Shown here: positions 1 to 10,279 of the stretch, piece after piece
Layout of the letters: each line of letters opens with the position of its first letter
Numbering within the stretch: position 1 is the first letter of the stretch
Origin: Saccoglossus kowalevskii
Lineage: Eukaryota > Hemichordata > Enteropneusta > Harrimaniidae
Direction of reading: 5' to 3'
Length of the DNA stretch: 33,622 nt
Assembly: GCF_000003605.2 (NCBI RefSeq)
Contig: NW_003107099.1
Location: 131,029 to 164,650, forward strand
Made by a program: the position numbers and the translations under genes
The notes under the pieces: model-generated
Databases searched by the model: none
What the model saw: the letters and a program-made list of their open reading frames with translations, nothing else
What the model was told of the DNA's origin: nothing

Positions 1-2177
1 TTTGTTAATATAAGCACAGACCATTATAAACCCTGGTACACCTGATATGTATTATAAGCACGGACCATTATAAACCCTGGTACACCTGGTATATATTATA
101 AGCACGGACCATTATAAACCCTGGTACACTTGGTTTGTTTTTATTATAAGCACAGACCATTATCAACCCTGGTACACCTGGTATGTATTATAAGCACGGA
201 CAATTGTAAACCCTGGTACACCTGGTTTGTTAATATAAGCACAGACCATTATAAACCCTGGTACACCTGGTATATATTATAAGCACGGACCATTATAAAC
301 CCTGGTACACCTGGTTTGTCATTATAAGCACAGGCCATTATAAACCCTGGCACACCTGGTTTGTTATTATAAGTACGGACCATTGTAAACCCTGGTACAC
401 CTGGTTTGTTATTATAAGCACGGACCCTGGTACACCTGCTATGTATTATAAGCACGGGCCATTGTAAACCCTGGTACACCTAGTTTGTTAATATAAGCAT
501 AGACCATTATAAACCCTGGTACACCTGGTATGTATTATAAGCACAGACCATTATAAACCCTGGTACACCTGGTATGTATTATAAGTACAGACCATTATAA
601 ACCCTGGTACACCTGGTATGTATTATAAGTACGGACCATTGTAAACCCTGGTACACCTGGTATGTATTATAAGCACATACCATTATAAACCCTGGTACAC
701 CTGGTTTGTTATTATAAGCACAGACAATTATAAACCCTGGTACACCTGGTTTGTTATTATAAGCATAGATCATTATAAATCCTGGTACACTCAGTTTGTT
801 ATTATAAGCACAGACCATCATAAACCCTGGTACACCTGGTTTGTTATTATAAGCATAGACCATTATAAATCCTGGTACGCTCAGTTTGTTATTATAAGCT
901 CAGAACATTATCAACCCTGGTACACCTGGTTTGTTATTATAAGCATAGAGCATTATAAATCCTGGTACACCTGGATCGTTATTGTAAGCACAAACATTAT
1001 AAACCCTGGTACACTCAGTTTGTTATTATAAGCACAGACCATTATAAACCCTGGTACACCTGGTTTGTTATTATAAGCATAGACCATTATAAATCCTGGT
1101 ACACTCAGTTTGTTATTATAAGCTCAGAACATTATCAACCCTGGTACACCTGGTTTGTTATTATAAGCATAGAGCATTATACATTCTGGTACACCTGGAT
1201 CGTTATTGTAAGCACAGAACATTATAAACCCTGGTACTTTCAGTTTGTTATTATAAGCACAGACCATTATAAACCATGGTACACCTGGTTTGTTAATATA
1301 AGCACAGATCATTATCAACCCTGGTACACCTCGTTTGTTATTATAAGCACAGACCATTATAAACCCTGGTACACCTGGTTTGTTATTATAAGCACAGACC
1401 ATTATAAACCCTGGTACACCTGGTTTGTCATTATAAGCACAGACCATTATAAACCCTGATACACCTGGTTTGCCATTATAAGCACAGACCATTATAAACC
1501 CTGGTACACCTGGTTTGTTATTATAAGCACAGACCATTATAAACCCTGGTACACCTGGTTTGTCATTTTAAGCACAGACCATTATAAACCCTGGTACACC
1601 TGGATCGTCATTATAAGCACAGAACATTATAAACCCTGGTACACGCAGTTTGTTATTATAAGCACAGACCTTTATAAACCACGGTACACCTGGATCGTTA
1701 GCATAAGCACAGAACATTATCAACCCTGGTACACCTGGTTTGTTATTATATGCACAGACCATTAAAAACCTGGTACACCTGGTTTGTTATTATAAGCTCA
1801 GAACATTATAAACCTTTGTACACCTGGTTTGTTATTATAAGCACAGACCATTATAAACTACGGTACACCTGGATCGTTATTATAAGCACAGAACATTATA
1901 AACCCTGGTACACCTGGTTTGTTATTATAAGCACAGGCCATTATAAACCTGGTACACCTGGTTTGTTATTATAAGCTCAGAACATTATAAACCTGGTACA
2001 CCTGGATCGGTATTATAAGCACAGAACATTATAACTCTGATACACCCGGTATGTATTATAAGCACAGACCATTATAAACCCTGGTACACCTGGTTTGTTA
2101 TTATAAGCACAGACCATTATAAACCTTGGAACACCTGGTTTGTTAATATAAGCACAGACCAATATAAACCCTGGTTT
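1..2177. repeat. Satellite/minisatellite array, 44/45-bp unit
   Basis: About 48 head-to-tail copies of a unit that contains ATTATAAGCACAGACCATTA followed by TAAACCCTGGTACACCTGG. Two monomer types are seen: a 45-bp form with TTTGTTATTATAAG and a 44-bp form with TATGTATTATAAG. The 44-bp form dominates the first ~700 bases and the 45-bp form the rest. Variants such as the CTCAGTTTG and CCTGGATCG copies recur in the same order about 224 bp apart (882 and 1106), which shows a five-monomer higher-order repeat. The array is cut by the left window edge and stops abruptly where a retrotransposon begins. Because 45 is a multiple of three, several reading frames stay open for long stretches; I do not treat these as genes. 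Confidence 0.97.
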
Positions 2178-4595
2178 TGTATGCTGTTCATCTGTCTATG
2201 CGACGAGGACCATCGAGTCATCATGGGGTTGGGGAAGTCATGCTCTTTGGGTCCGCAGATGACTGGTAAGGCAAATCTGCGCTTGGAAGCGTCTCTGGCA
2301 GTACAGACAGAGAATGATGGCTGCTGTTGTAGAGTTGATGGCTCTGTTCTTCCTGGCTTGCCTGCAGTCTTCAGCAACAGCTATCCAGTCTTGTGATGAC
2401 ATAGTCGATGAAATGCCAGTGCTTTGAGCGGAGATACATCTATGACGTTCTGTTGTGGGTAGGGAGGTTAAAGATGGTGTTGGTGATCAGAAGACCATGC
2501 TCAGCGCAGGTCTGGACAAGTATTAGACCATTGCTGTTGCAGTTGCCGACTCCATGCTTTGGCACCCTTGTGTACAGCTGACCTCCATGCTCCTCTGTCT
2601 TGGGCTGCCTGCTCCCACGTGACCTGGCCGATGTTGAGAGCCTTCAGTGAGGCTTTCAGCATGTCCTTAAAACGCTTCTTCTGGTTACCTTGGGAGCGTT
2701 TACGTTTCTGTAGCTCTCCGAACAGTAGTTTCTTGAGGAGACACTCTTCTGACATGCTGGCTATGTGACCTGCTCAGTGAAACTGAGACTGCATCAGGAT
2801 GGTGTGGATGCTAAGCAGGTCACCACGTGTCTGGAATCCTATCTTGCCACTTGATGTCGAGAAATTTTCTGAGGCAAGTAGTGTGGATGTGGTTCAGCTT
2901 CCTGGTGTGACGCTGAAGACTGTCCATGTTTCACAGCCATAGAGCAATGCAGTGAGAACAACAGCACGGTACACCTTGATCTTTGTCTCTGTGGTGATCC
3001 CTTTTTTGTTCCAGACGCTCTTGTGTAATCTGCCAAAAGTGAAGCTTGCTTTGGCGAGTCTGGCGCTGATTTCGTTATCAATGACTACATTCCTGGAGAG
3101 TGTGCTGCCAAGGTAGGTGAACTAACCAAGTTCAGTCGCTGCTCATTGATGGTGATGTTCGGTTCAATGTACGGTTTGCCTGGAGCTGGCTGATGCATTA
3201 CCTCAGTCTTTTTTGTCCTCATGGTGAGACCAAAGTTGTTGCAGGCATCAGAGAACAGGTCAACGCTGTGTTGCATGCTTCAGTGGAAGCATTGGGGGCG
3301 CAGTCATCGGCAAACAGGAGGTCGTTGATGATTTCAGTCAAAACCTTGATTTTTGCTTGAAGCCTCCTCAGGTTGAACACTGAACCATCCGTCCGGTAGT
3401 TGATGCGGATGTCCACATCAGGGTCTCTGAAGGCATCTGTCAGCATGGCTAAGAACATGAGGCTGAACGAGGTGGAAGCAAGGACACAGCCTTGTTTCAC
3501 TCCTTTGGAGATAGAGAATAGAGCAGTCGTCTCACTGTTGTCCTGGACTCTTGCTAGTATGCTGTGTAGTTGTCATACAATGACGATGAATTTTCTGGGG
3601 CATCCGTACTTTGCCATCATTCCCCAAATACCCTTTCTACTAACAGTGTCAAAGGCCTTGGTCAGATCGACATAGGTGGAATAGAGGTCGGCGTTCTGTT
3701 CCTGACACTTCTGCTGTAGCTGTCTGGCAGCAAACACCATGTCGATAGTCCCGCATTCTTTCTGGAAACGACACTGGCTCTCAGGTAGGAGGCCTAGCTC
3801 CAAGTGCGTGATGAGGCGGTTGAGCAGAACTCTAGCCAGGATCTTGCTAGCGATGGACAGCAGTGAGATTCCGCAATGATTGTCGCAGACTTGGTGGTTT
3901 CCTTTGTGCTTGTAGAGGTGGATGATGAAGGCGTCCCTGAAGTCCTGTGGCACTGTCTCGTGCTGCCAGATGAGCTGAAACAGCTGGTGAAGTTTCTCAA
4001 CCAGGGCCGCGCCACTCTCCTTGTAGATTTCAGCTGGGATGGAATCCAAACCAGGTGCTTTGCTACTGTAAAGTAGTCGGACTGCTTTCTGAATCTCATC
4101 CAAGGTGAGCAGGGTGTCCATGGTCTCTTCAACAGGGACTTTGGATAGTCTGTCGATGGCATCATCGTTGATGGTGCAAAGCCTATTGATGACGCTGTTG
4201 GAGTGTTCCACCCATCTCTCCAAAACCTTCTCCTTGTCAGTGATAAGGGTTGACCCGTCAGCACTGAGGAGGGGAGACAGTGATCCTGAGTTGGTAGGGC
4301 TGTAGACTTCCTTCAAGATCTCGTAGAAGCGCTTCATGTCATTCCTGTCTGCCAAGCCCTGGATCTCATCCACTTTGCTGCTTAACCAGGAATCCTGCAT
4401 CTGGCGCAACTTCACTTGAATGTTGCTCCGTACATTTCTCAGCATTTCTTTCATCGAAACTGACTTTGGATCGTCGGGACGAGCTTTGTGGGCACGTCGC
4501 TTTTCCTCTAGCAGCTGCTGGATCTCTGTGCAGTTCTCATCAAACCAGTCCTTGTGTTTTCTTGTAGTTGGCCCGTAAGTAACTTCTAAAACATT
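2178..4595 (-). mobile_element. 5'-truncated non-LTR retrotransposon (LINE), 3' part
   Basis: About 2.4 kb of a LINE in minus orientation, carrying the reverse-transcriptase and C-terminal part of ORF2. The upstream endonuclease and any ORF1 are missing, the usual result of incomplete reverse transcription. The 3' end joins the satellite inside a CCCTGGT stretch near 2177. On the 5' side, similarity to LINE proteins fades around 4580-4600. Several stop codons and frameshifts show the copy is dead. The protein type resembles the endonuclease/RT elements often mis-annotated in invertebrate genomes as craniofacial development protein 2-like. I cannot assign the clade (RTE, L2/CR1 or Jockey-like) from the sequence alone. 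No target-site duplication could be identified, since the 5' flank is not satellite. Confidence 0.9.
2238..4578 (-). pseudogene. Broken LINE ORF2: reverse transcriptase plus C2H2 finger
   Basis: Reading right to left, one frame runs from about 4578 to 3277 with a single in-frame TGA at 3573-3575, where an arginine codon is expected. The RT landmarks are in order: KAPGLDSIPAEIYK, a degenerate fingers/palm region, motif A YVDLTKAFD (about 3650-3680), VKQGC (about 3490) and the catalytic FADD box (about 3305). A frameshift near 3277, probably a 4-base loss, moves the frame; another follows near 3118. Later pieces are FTYLGSTLSRN, YRAVVLTALLYGC (about 2950), IKWQDRIPDT (about 2835) and KKRFKDMLKASLKAL (about 2660), with a Trp-to-stop change near 2776. 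The end is a CLYC...SHLRTQ zinc finger just before TGA at 2238-2240. It encodes no working protein. Confidence 0.9.
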
Positions 4596-5205
4596 TTTGT
4601 TAAGGAATTTAGCTTAATCATTTGGAGTCCGTGCAAAGAATATACATGTTTTTCAAGCAGAATAAGTGCTAAACCTCTTCGACCCTGTGAAATTGTGCAA
4701 ACATATTGTTTGTCCCTTTTATTTGTTCACAGAAGTGTTGCCAATATCTTTTATATACAAATGTGTTTATTCTAAAGTAAGGTTTTTTTATTGTTAGCAC
4801 ATTAAATGTTCAGCGTAGGTTTAGATGTAATCTTTAACTCGACGGTTTCTTGCCCAGAATCGGAATCGGAATCTTGCTATTAGACTAAATACCATTACTA
4901 AATAAACCATACATTAATATTACCTCATCATCAATGTGATATATCCATGCACCATCGTTCTTTTGCATGTTTTCCTACCCCCACGAACCTGTGCGGTAAG
5001 TCTATTCATAAGTTTGTATGTAGGAGCTTGTATCTGATTGGTCGCGATAACAAAGTTATCGACTAATCAGTTTCGTTGTTATAAATATTAACAATTTCAA
5101 AATAAAGTGATCTTTGTTAGAAGTTTGCTATGATGACACCTTTGTTTTTTTGTCTAATGTGTTTCCAGTAAAAATATTCACTATCATCGAGAGTGTAGTT
5201 TTTAC
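4596..5205. other. AT-rich spacer, nothing recognised
   Basis: I see no gene, retrotransposon motif or long repeat here. The only structure of note is a small perfect inverted repeat, GATAAC-AAA-GTTATC, near 5045-5060. The stretch probably lies within the intron that follows the aminotransferase exon at 8822-8983, if that gene continues to the left. Confidence 0.5.
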
Positions 5206-5463
5206 GTGAAGATATGTAGTCTAAGTATTTCGTCGCTAACTGTGTTACCGTATTTGATCCACACCAACCAGGATCGCCGCTTCACAGGCATCGGTCGCAA
5301 ACACCGGTGTTACGGCGATCGTAATTTGATTGTTCCTTGTGGTTGTCGCGCCAGACAGGTGATCAGTAGGCAAATCATATTTGCCGGAATCCGCAATTCT
5401 GCTATTTACAAGTACATGGATAACAATGGGCTGGCGTTTCGTCATGCAAAATCTTACGTGTGA
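5206..5463. other. GC-richer block with unassigned open frames
   Basis: This block has more CpG and G+C than the AT-rich DNA on either side and is open on both strands (85 codons on plus, 66 on minus). Neither translation matches a family I know. The plus frame contains the stretch RRFTGIGRKHRCYGDRN and ends at TGA near 5461. No good splice acceptor and donor pair frames it, and there is no partner exon. A decayed interspersed repeat is the more likely explanation; a small exon cannot be excluded. Confidence 0.25.
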
Positions 5464-5551
5464 AGATTAAAACTTTAAAAAGAGAATGCGGAGAGATTGG
5501 TGCAGATTTTTAAAAAGTTGATATCGGTCATTCAAATGTTCCGGAAGATGA

Positions 5552-5923
5552 AACACTACGATAAAAACTTTCCGTTTTCGACATTGTGAAATTCTTTCGT
5601 TTTTTCAGAGAATTAACCCCAAAAAACTGATAATTCAGAATTCTATATTAGGAATAATTCATAACGAAATATATTCCTGTGCACCCATAAGTAATTCTCA
5701 TAATTACCGATTGCACAAGACAATTTGCTATATTCTGTATTGTTGCCTTTTATTTGTCTTGAATTATGACTGAAAGGAGCTGAATGAAATTACAAACTAT
5801 GCAGTGTGTTCAACATCTCATGTATGAACAATAACTTTAATAAATATGATTTTACTGTATTTTTTTTGAAAAAAACGAAGGAATTTCGCAATGTCGAAAA
5901 CGGAAGGTCTTTATCGCAGTGTT
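5552..5923. repeat. Long imperfect inverted repeat (57-bp arms, ~260-bp spacer)
   Basis: The left arm (5552-5608) and right arm (5867-5923) are reverse complements at roughly nine of ten positions. They share the core AATGTCGAAAACGGAA, and a run of A/T separates them from the AT-rich centre. The arms begin around AACACTACG and end around CAGTGTT on the far side. No target duplication is obvious. This is the shape of a MITE or of a foldback element. A transcript across it would form a stable hairpin. Confidence 0.8.
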
Positions 5924-6086
5924 ATGAATATACAGGCTATTACAATAATCAAATCTTGAGGTTTTACAAGCTTAAATTAATTAATTGTTTAGTTGTGGTA
6001 CAGCCCCAGAGGAAATATCATGTACTATTTACGTTAGCGGAAGTCTATAAGATTGGTTTAATGTTCTAATAAGATGAGTCATTCAC

Positions 6087-6219
6087 TTAAAGCGCGGTGA
6101 TCGTCGCGCAGCGCGTGTTCGAATTTTATGTAAATAAAGAATGTATTTTACACGCGTTGTATACGTCGCTATGAGTCCCATATCGAACAGGACGCGTCAC
6201 GACGACTGCCGCCCTTTAA
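6087..6219. mobile_element. TTAA-bounded MITE, family 1, copy a
   Basis: A 133-bp element with TTAA at both outer edges and about 34-bp terminal inverted repeats. The left end reads TTAAAGCGCGGTGATCGTCG; the reverse complement of the right end reads TTAAAGGGCGGCAGTCGTCG. The arms continue with CpG-rich sequence (CGCGCAGCGCG on the left). The centre is AT-rich and non-coding. TTAA target sites are typical of piggyBac-type transposases, but the usual CCC/GGG tip of piggyBac is not directly next to the TTAA here, so the superfamily is unproven. Confidence 0.85.
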
Positions 6220-7145
6220 CATCTGACTGGTCAGTGCAAATTTAGAGGGCAGTGTTTATGTCAGACGTTTGGATAATGTTGGATAATGTCATATGCTTTT
6301 GCGATAGACTTGAATAAGTTTCCGGTGGTGGCTTCGATCACCGCTCTCCTAGCAACCACTATTAGCCAGAAGTATGTACTTATCGGAGTGAACGAGTTAT
6401 ATCGCCGAAAAAGATCCAAGTATTAGTAAGTTAGAAAATCCGACCCAGAGTACCAAGTTGACAGCAGGACAGAATGACTTAACTTTCACTGCTTAGGGCA
6501 GTAGAAATGTAACCAATAGGCACAAATAAATAATGTAAAATTCAGTCGAAAACACCCAGAGCACAATATATTATTTTGAGTTAAATTATGCCAAATTGTA
6601 AAAGAATTAAATTTGTATAGTTTACATTCGTTCGAAAATGGCCAACTATAGATTGTGGAATTACTGATTTCTTACAAACACGGTATATTAAATTAGTAAG
6701 TACTAGCATAACATTTTAAATTAAGTAACTTGCAAAATATCACACACAGTTATTATCAAAGATATTGTAACTCCACTCAGCGACTGCAATACGAAAACAA
6801 TTCGAAAAGTTTTCTCAAATCTTAACTTTGTTCCTCTAATTAGTAAATTTCATTTTCAGCATTTCTTTAAAATTGATGAATCAGAATGGACATTTTTCTT
6901 TAATCTCCCTTTTGTTGCATGTTTGGATAGCAGATTTCAAGAATTCCAGTGGAAACTTTCGCATAACATCATCTATACAAACTGGACATTGTATCATATG
7001 ACACCACCACGAGTACAGTCCAGTCGTTGTACCTTTTAGTGGAACAGCATAGGAAACCATTTTACATATATTTGTGAATTGTTATGTTTTTAAGTCTCCC
7101 TGGCGTGATTTTCTAAATAAACGGGCGCTCCCTCTGCCCTTACCG
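6220..7145. other. AT-rich spacer, nothing recognised
   Basis: No gene or mobile-element end could be identified. There is a tandem pair of TTGGATAATG near 6270-6290 and a short GC-richer patch at 6318-6360 (GGTGGTGGCTTCGATCACCG) that may be a worn repeat. Confidence 0.5.
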
Positions 7146-7149
7146 ATAA

Positions 7150-7523
7150 GCAAATTTTGCTTGGTGACCAAGATTTCAACATTTTATTGAATCATTTGAT
7201 AATGTTAACAAAAAAATCCATAAATGACAACAAGCTTCAAAAATATCCTCCAACACTGAACAGCCTACAAGTCAACATGACACATATTAAGCAGATTAAA
7301 AATACATGTACATTGCTAAAAAAAACTGTATAGAGAATTTCAACAAAAAATGGGGAATATTAAATATCTAATTAATATATTTAATCACCTCATTCATCTC
7401 TCCTCTTTTTCGGATAGGTCTTGCTTTTATTGTTTTGTCTGTAATTTTGTTTTTTGTCTGTGTTTTTCTCTGTGTATTGTGAATTTCTTTAGCATTGAAA
7501 ATAAATAAAGGAAAAAAAAAATA
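7150..7523 (+). mobile_element. Putative retroposon 3' tail
   Basis: A T-rich and pyrimidine-rich stretch with TTTTGTCTG and TTTTCTCTG motifs leads into AATAAATAAAGG and then a run of ten A's ending near 7523, as in the 3' untranslated end of a LINE or a processed transcript. A short open stretch upstream (about 7170-7228, ending ATCCATAAATGA) might be the last codons of a LINE ORF, but it carries no diagnostic motif. The assignment rests on base composition and the polyadenylation-like end only. Confidence 0.35.
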
Positions 7524-8744
7524 TCACACGCATTGTAACACCCACAAGATTGTTTCGCAACTCAAATCAAACTGGCGTCATTTCGGACGTTTTTTTATAA
7601 ATAAAATCATTGGTTTCCTTCGTTAAATTACAGGCGACAAAAAAAGTAAGTAAGCTTAAAACAAGTTAATTAGTTAGTTAATTTTGTTCCTAATTTGGTA
7701 TCACGGGAACGTACATTTCAGTAACATTTATCTACATATATTAACTTATTAACTAAATGTGTAGCGATATTGTTATTATGGCTTGACGGTGCTCGTGTCT
7801 TTCCTCTATAAATCTAAATACATGTGGTTTGCATTTGCTTTGTAATATTGTATTTGTTACGTTTTGTACATTCCACCACCAAAATTACGCATCCAATCAG
7901 ATCTCTTTAAATACCATTTGTTACTATAGCAATTTTTCTGACACGCATTTATCACATGTGATATAATGTTTGATAAGAAAATTATGATTTGGGACATTAG
8001 TCATATTTATAGACATAGACTATTTCATTATGGTCACAACGACATTTCTATTTATAAAACTTCATTTTGCAATATTATAGTAAATTGATTCCCTAAATTA
8101 AATTAATTTAAAGTCAATGTATTCGTGATTATATCAAAATGACATATTCATTGGACATATTCATTGGACATATTCATTGGACATATTCATTCATTTGTTT
8201 TAAATTCCTACCTTGGTGTTTTGAATAGTGAGTGTTCTATTTATGATCATTTATACATAAATTAGCAATGATAAATGTAAAGGCACCGTTTCCAAAATTG
8301 TGGTACAGTTATTTATTGAAGTCTCTGTAAAACAACGAATGACAAAACTAGATACGAATTGCAATAAATATGACGCTACCTGTTATGATCATGACTGCTT
8401 AAAAGTGAAAACTAAAGACATAAGTTTACTGAATAAATGTAATATCGCCAACTACGAAAATGTGAAAAAAATGTAAAACATTTGGTCCATTTTAAAACCA
8501 AATAAAATAGAACCTTCCTGAATATTAGAGGTATTTAAATCATTATGCGAAGTACAGGGAGGTTTAATTTGTTACATCAACTATTATTTATTAATATTTT
8601 AAATTTCCGGGTTCATATGTTAGTTTGGTAAAAATATTTTACTGTTTGTTTGCGATGATTAGATTTTATCTGGCTCAAAACACAATAAATGTACAGAAGT
8701 CATTGTTAAACGTAAACTCAAATTAAGTACAACTAAAAACAAAA
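7524..8744. other. AT-rich spacer with one short minisatellite
   Basis: No exon or element ends recognised apart from the 13-bp repeat at 8141-8191. In particular, I looked on the minus strand for the next aminotransferase exon, which should encode DPTVFGN-like and KYNGY-like motifs, and found none. Confidence 0.5.
8141..8191. repeat. 13-bp minisatellite, four copies
   Basis: GACATATTCATTG is repeated three times perfectly and a fourth time lacking its last base. The perfect identity suggests recent slippage. No other role is apparent. Confidence 0.95.
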
Positions 8745-8821
8745 TTATTTAGAAGGGATTTTATCTGAAACATTATGAGAAATGGTACTACAATGGAGAC
8801 ATATCAGAACATTGTACCTAC

Positions 8822-8983
8822 CACTGAAAAAGGAAATGATTTTCTTATCTGGGTGAGGTTTAACTGTCAACCCTTCTACAAATTCGGCAATGGGATTGAT
8901 TGTATTCTTTGACATTATTGACGCTGGAACTTCCCATTTCATTCGCTTGGACCGAGGCATGAATATTTCAGTTCCGTTGATAC
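8822..8983 (-). CDS. TAT: Tyrosine aminotransferase homologue, single N-terminal exon
   Basis: A 162-base exon with acceptor TTTTGCAG before 8983 and donor GTAGGT starting at 8821; both borders break a codon after its first base. It encodes 53 whole residues: INGTEIF, then MPRSKRMKWEVPASIMSKNT, NPIAEF, and finally TVKPHPDKKIISFFSG. This matches the N-terminus of animal tyrosine aminotransferase, a PLP fold-type I enzyme that starts tyrosine breakdown by moving its amino group to 2-oxoglutarate. The shared pattern is W-x-V, S-x-M, K-x-T, NPI, VKP-x-P-x-K and IS...G, just before the family's DP motif. The catalytic lysine and PLP-binding parts belong to later exons, which are absent down to base 1. 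If the upstream exon is non-coding, translation would start at the ATG at 8958-8960, in a weak context. The exon itself shows no stop or frameshift, so it may be live. Confidence 0.75.
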
Positions 8984-9518
8984 CTGCAAAACAAATAGTA
9001 ACGTTCTATTTATTTTTAGATACATTTACATATTTTATTTTTTCAGTCGTTTTTGTTCTAGTAAATTTCCCAATACCGCATTTGTAGTTGATTCGCGGTT
9101 GTGTATGCATATTTCCAACTAATAATATATTCGATATATTTGATTATATACAAAAAAGAGGAGAATATAATCCTTCCCATACATATACAGCATAACATAT
9201 TGTACTGTAAAATAGTAAAACTGAACCACAACCTCACAGATTTTCTATATATTTATTTCAATGTTATGTTTCCCGTCAACGAAATATAATGAGGATAAAA
9301 CCAGCGTAATAATTAATGCATTTTATATTTACACATTGAACCCGCCATCTAGCCATTATTGTAATCATATACATATATTACCGAAAATATTATTTAAAAA
9401 AAATATTGTTTTAATGTGATGACGCCAAATAAATATACGTAATCTTGTTCTCATCAAAACATATACCGTCTAACTTCCGCAGGACAGGTGAAAAACACAG
9501 ATTTCTCATCTTTCTTAC

Positions 9519-9600
9519 CTTGAAGTCACAGAAAAAACAGCCAGTTTAAATTAGTATGGTCGAATCGACAGTTTCCCAGATTAGGTTGCCGTGATTGTCA
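9519..9600 (-). other. Candidate 5' non-coding exon for the aminotransferase
   Basis: On the minus strand, GACTTCAAG is followed by the strong donor GTAAGAAAG (GT at 9518-9517). It lies 535 bp upstream of the aminotransferase exon acceptor. Joining the two places a TGA in frame seven bases before the junction, so this exon would be untranslated and the first usable ATG would be at 8958-8960. The upstream limit of the exon is unknown; the end coordinate given here is arbitrary. Evidence is the donor match and position only. Confidence 0.25.
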
Positions 9601-9810
9601 GCAGATGTGAAGTATGCCCTCATACACCGCGTTTCAAAAAAAAATGTGGGTGGGGGATATACCTTCTGACTGTGTTGTAGAATCCAGGGTGGTTGGTTGA
9701 GGCGGTACCTGCTAAATTCACGATTTGGGAGCTACCTCTTTTTTTCTTTTGGTAATAGAGTGTCACGTGACAGGATTTGAAATTCTCACTACACCTTCAT
9801 TTCATATTAC

Positions 9811-10279
9811 CTGAAGGACCTCTTACGCCGACTACTATAGACTGGTAGCAGGACATAGGATAACACAAACTATTGGGTGTTTAAAAGTTACGGACTTATC
9901 ACACATATAAAGACAATCTCAACATGGAACAATACATTACACTTATAAATAGTCGAGGTCATATAAGAGAATTAGCCAAATTTAGAACAAGTAATCATAG
10001 ATTAGCAATAGAAACAGGTCGCTATACGAGACCTAAGACACCAATGGAAGAGAAACTATGCACACATTGTAACCAAATAGAAGATGAAATACACCACCTA
10101 ATAGATTGTAATTTATACACAGAATATAGAAACACTTTGTACAGTGCCATAGGATTAATCAAGCAAGACTTCAGAAACAAAAGCAAAAGATAAAAATTTG
10201 ACTATATAATGCAATCGAGAGATAAGACAATTATATATGCTCTAACTAAATATTTGTTTCAATGTAAAAACACTGACTA
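9811..10279 (+). mobile_element. LINE ORF2 C-terminal fragment
   Basis: An open frame from about 9826 encodes AGHRITQTIGCLK, then LAKFRTSNHRLAIETGR, a CTHC...HHLIDC zinc-ribbon-like cysteine/histidine set (about 10057-10115), and TLYSAIGL. It hits TAA at 10191-10193 and then continues in the same frame as YIMQSRDKTIIYALTKYLF to TAA near 10279, so the first stop is a nonsense change within the original protein. The RTSNH...E.GR plus CxxC...HxxxxC signature is found at the extreme C-terminus of many invertebrate LINE polymerases. The RT domain itself is missing, so this is a short 3' relic. The same domain appears at 33208-33622 on the other strand. Confidence 0.75.

Noticed and set aside
1-2000. 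Long open frames with a PGVPGF-type 15-residue repeat, suggesting a collagen-like protein
   Set aside because: They are translations of a 45-bp satellite; frames on both strands stay open, and there is no start context, splice site or non-repeat coding sequence.
1-2177. CRISPR array
   Set aside because: The repeats are directly adjacent with no unique spacers, and the context is eukaryotic.
3794-4305. Open frames overlapping the LINE on both strands
   Set aside because: They are shadows of the reverse-transcriptase frame; none encodes a recognisable protein.
5245-5463. Next exon of the aminotransferase
   Set aside because: Neither strand's translation has the expected DPTVFGN, KYNGY or PLP-binding motifs, and no splice sites frame it.
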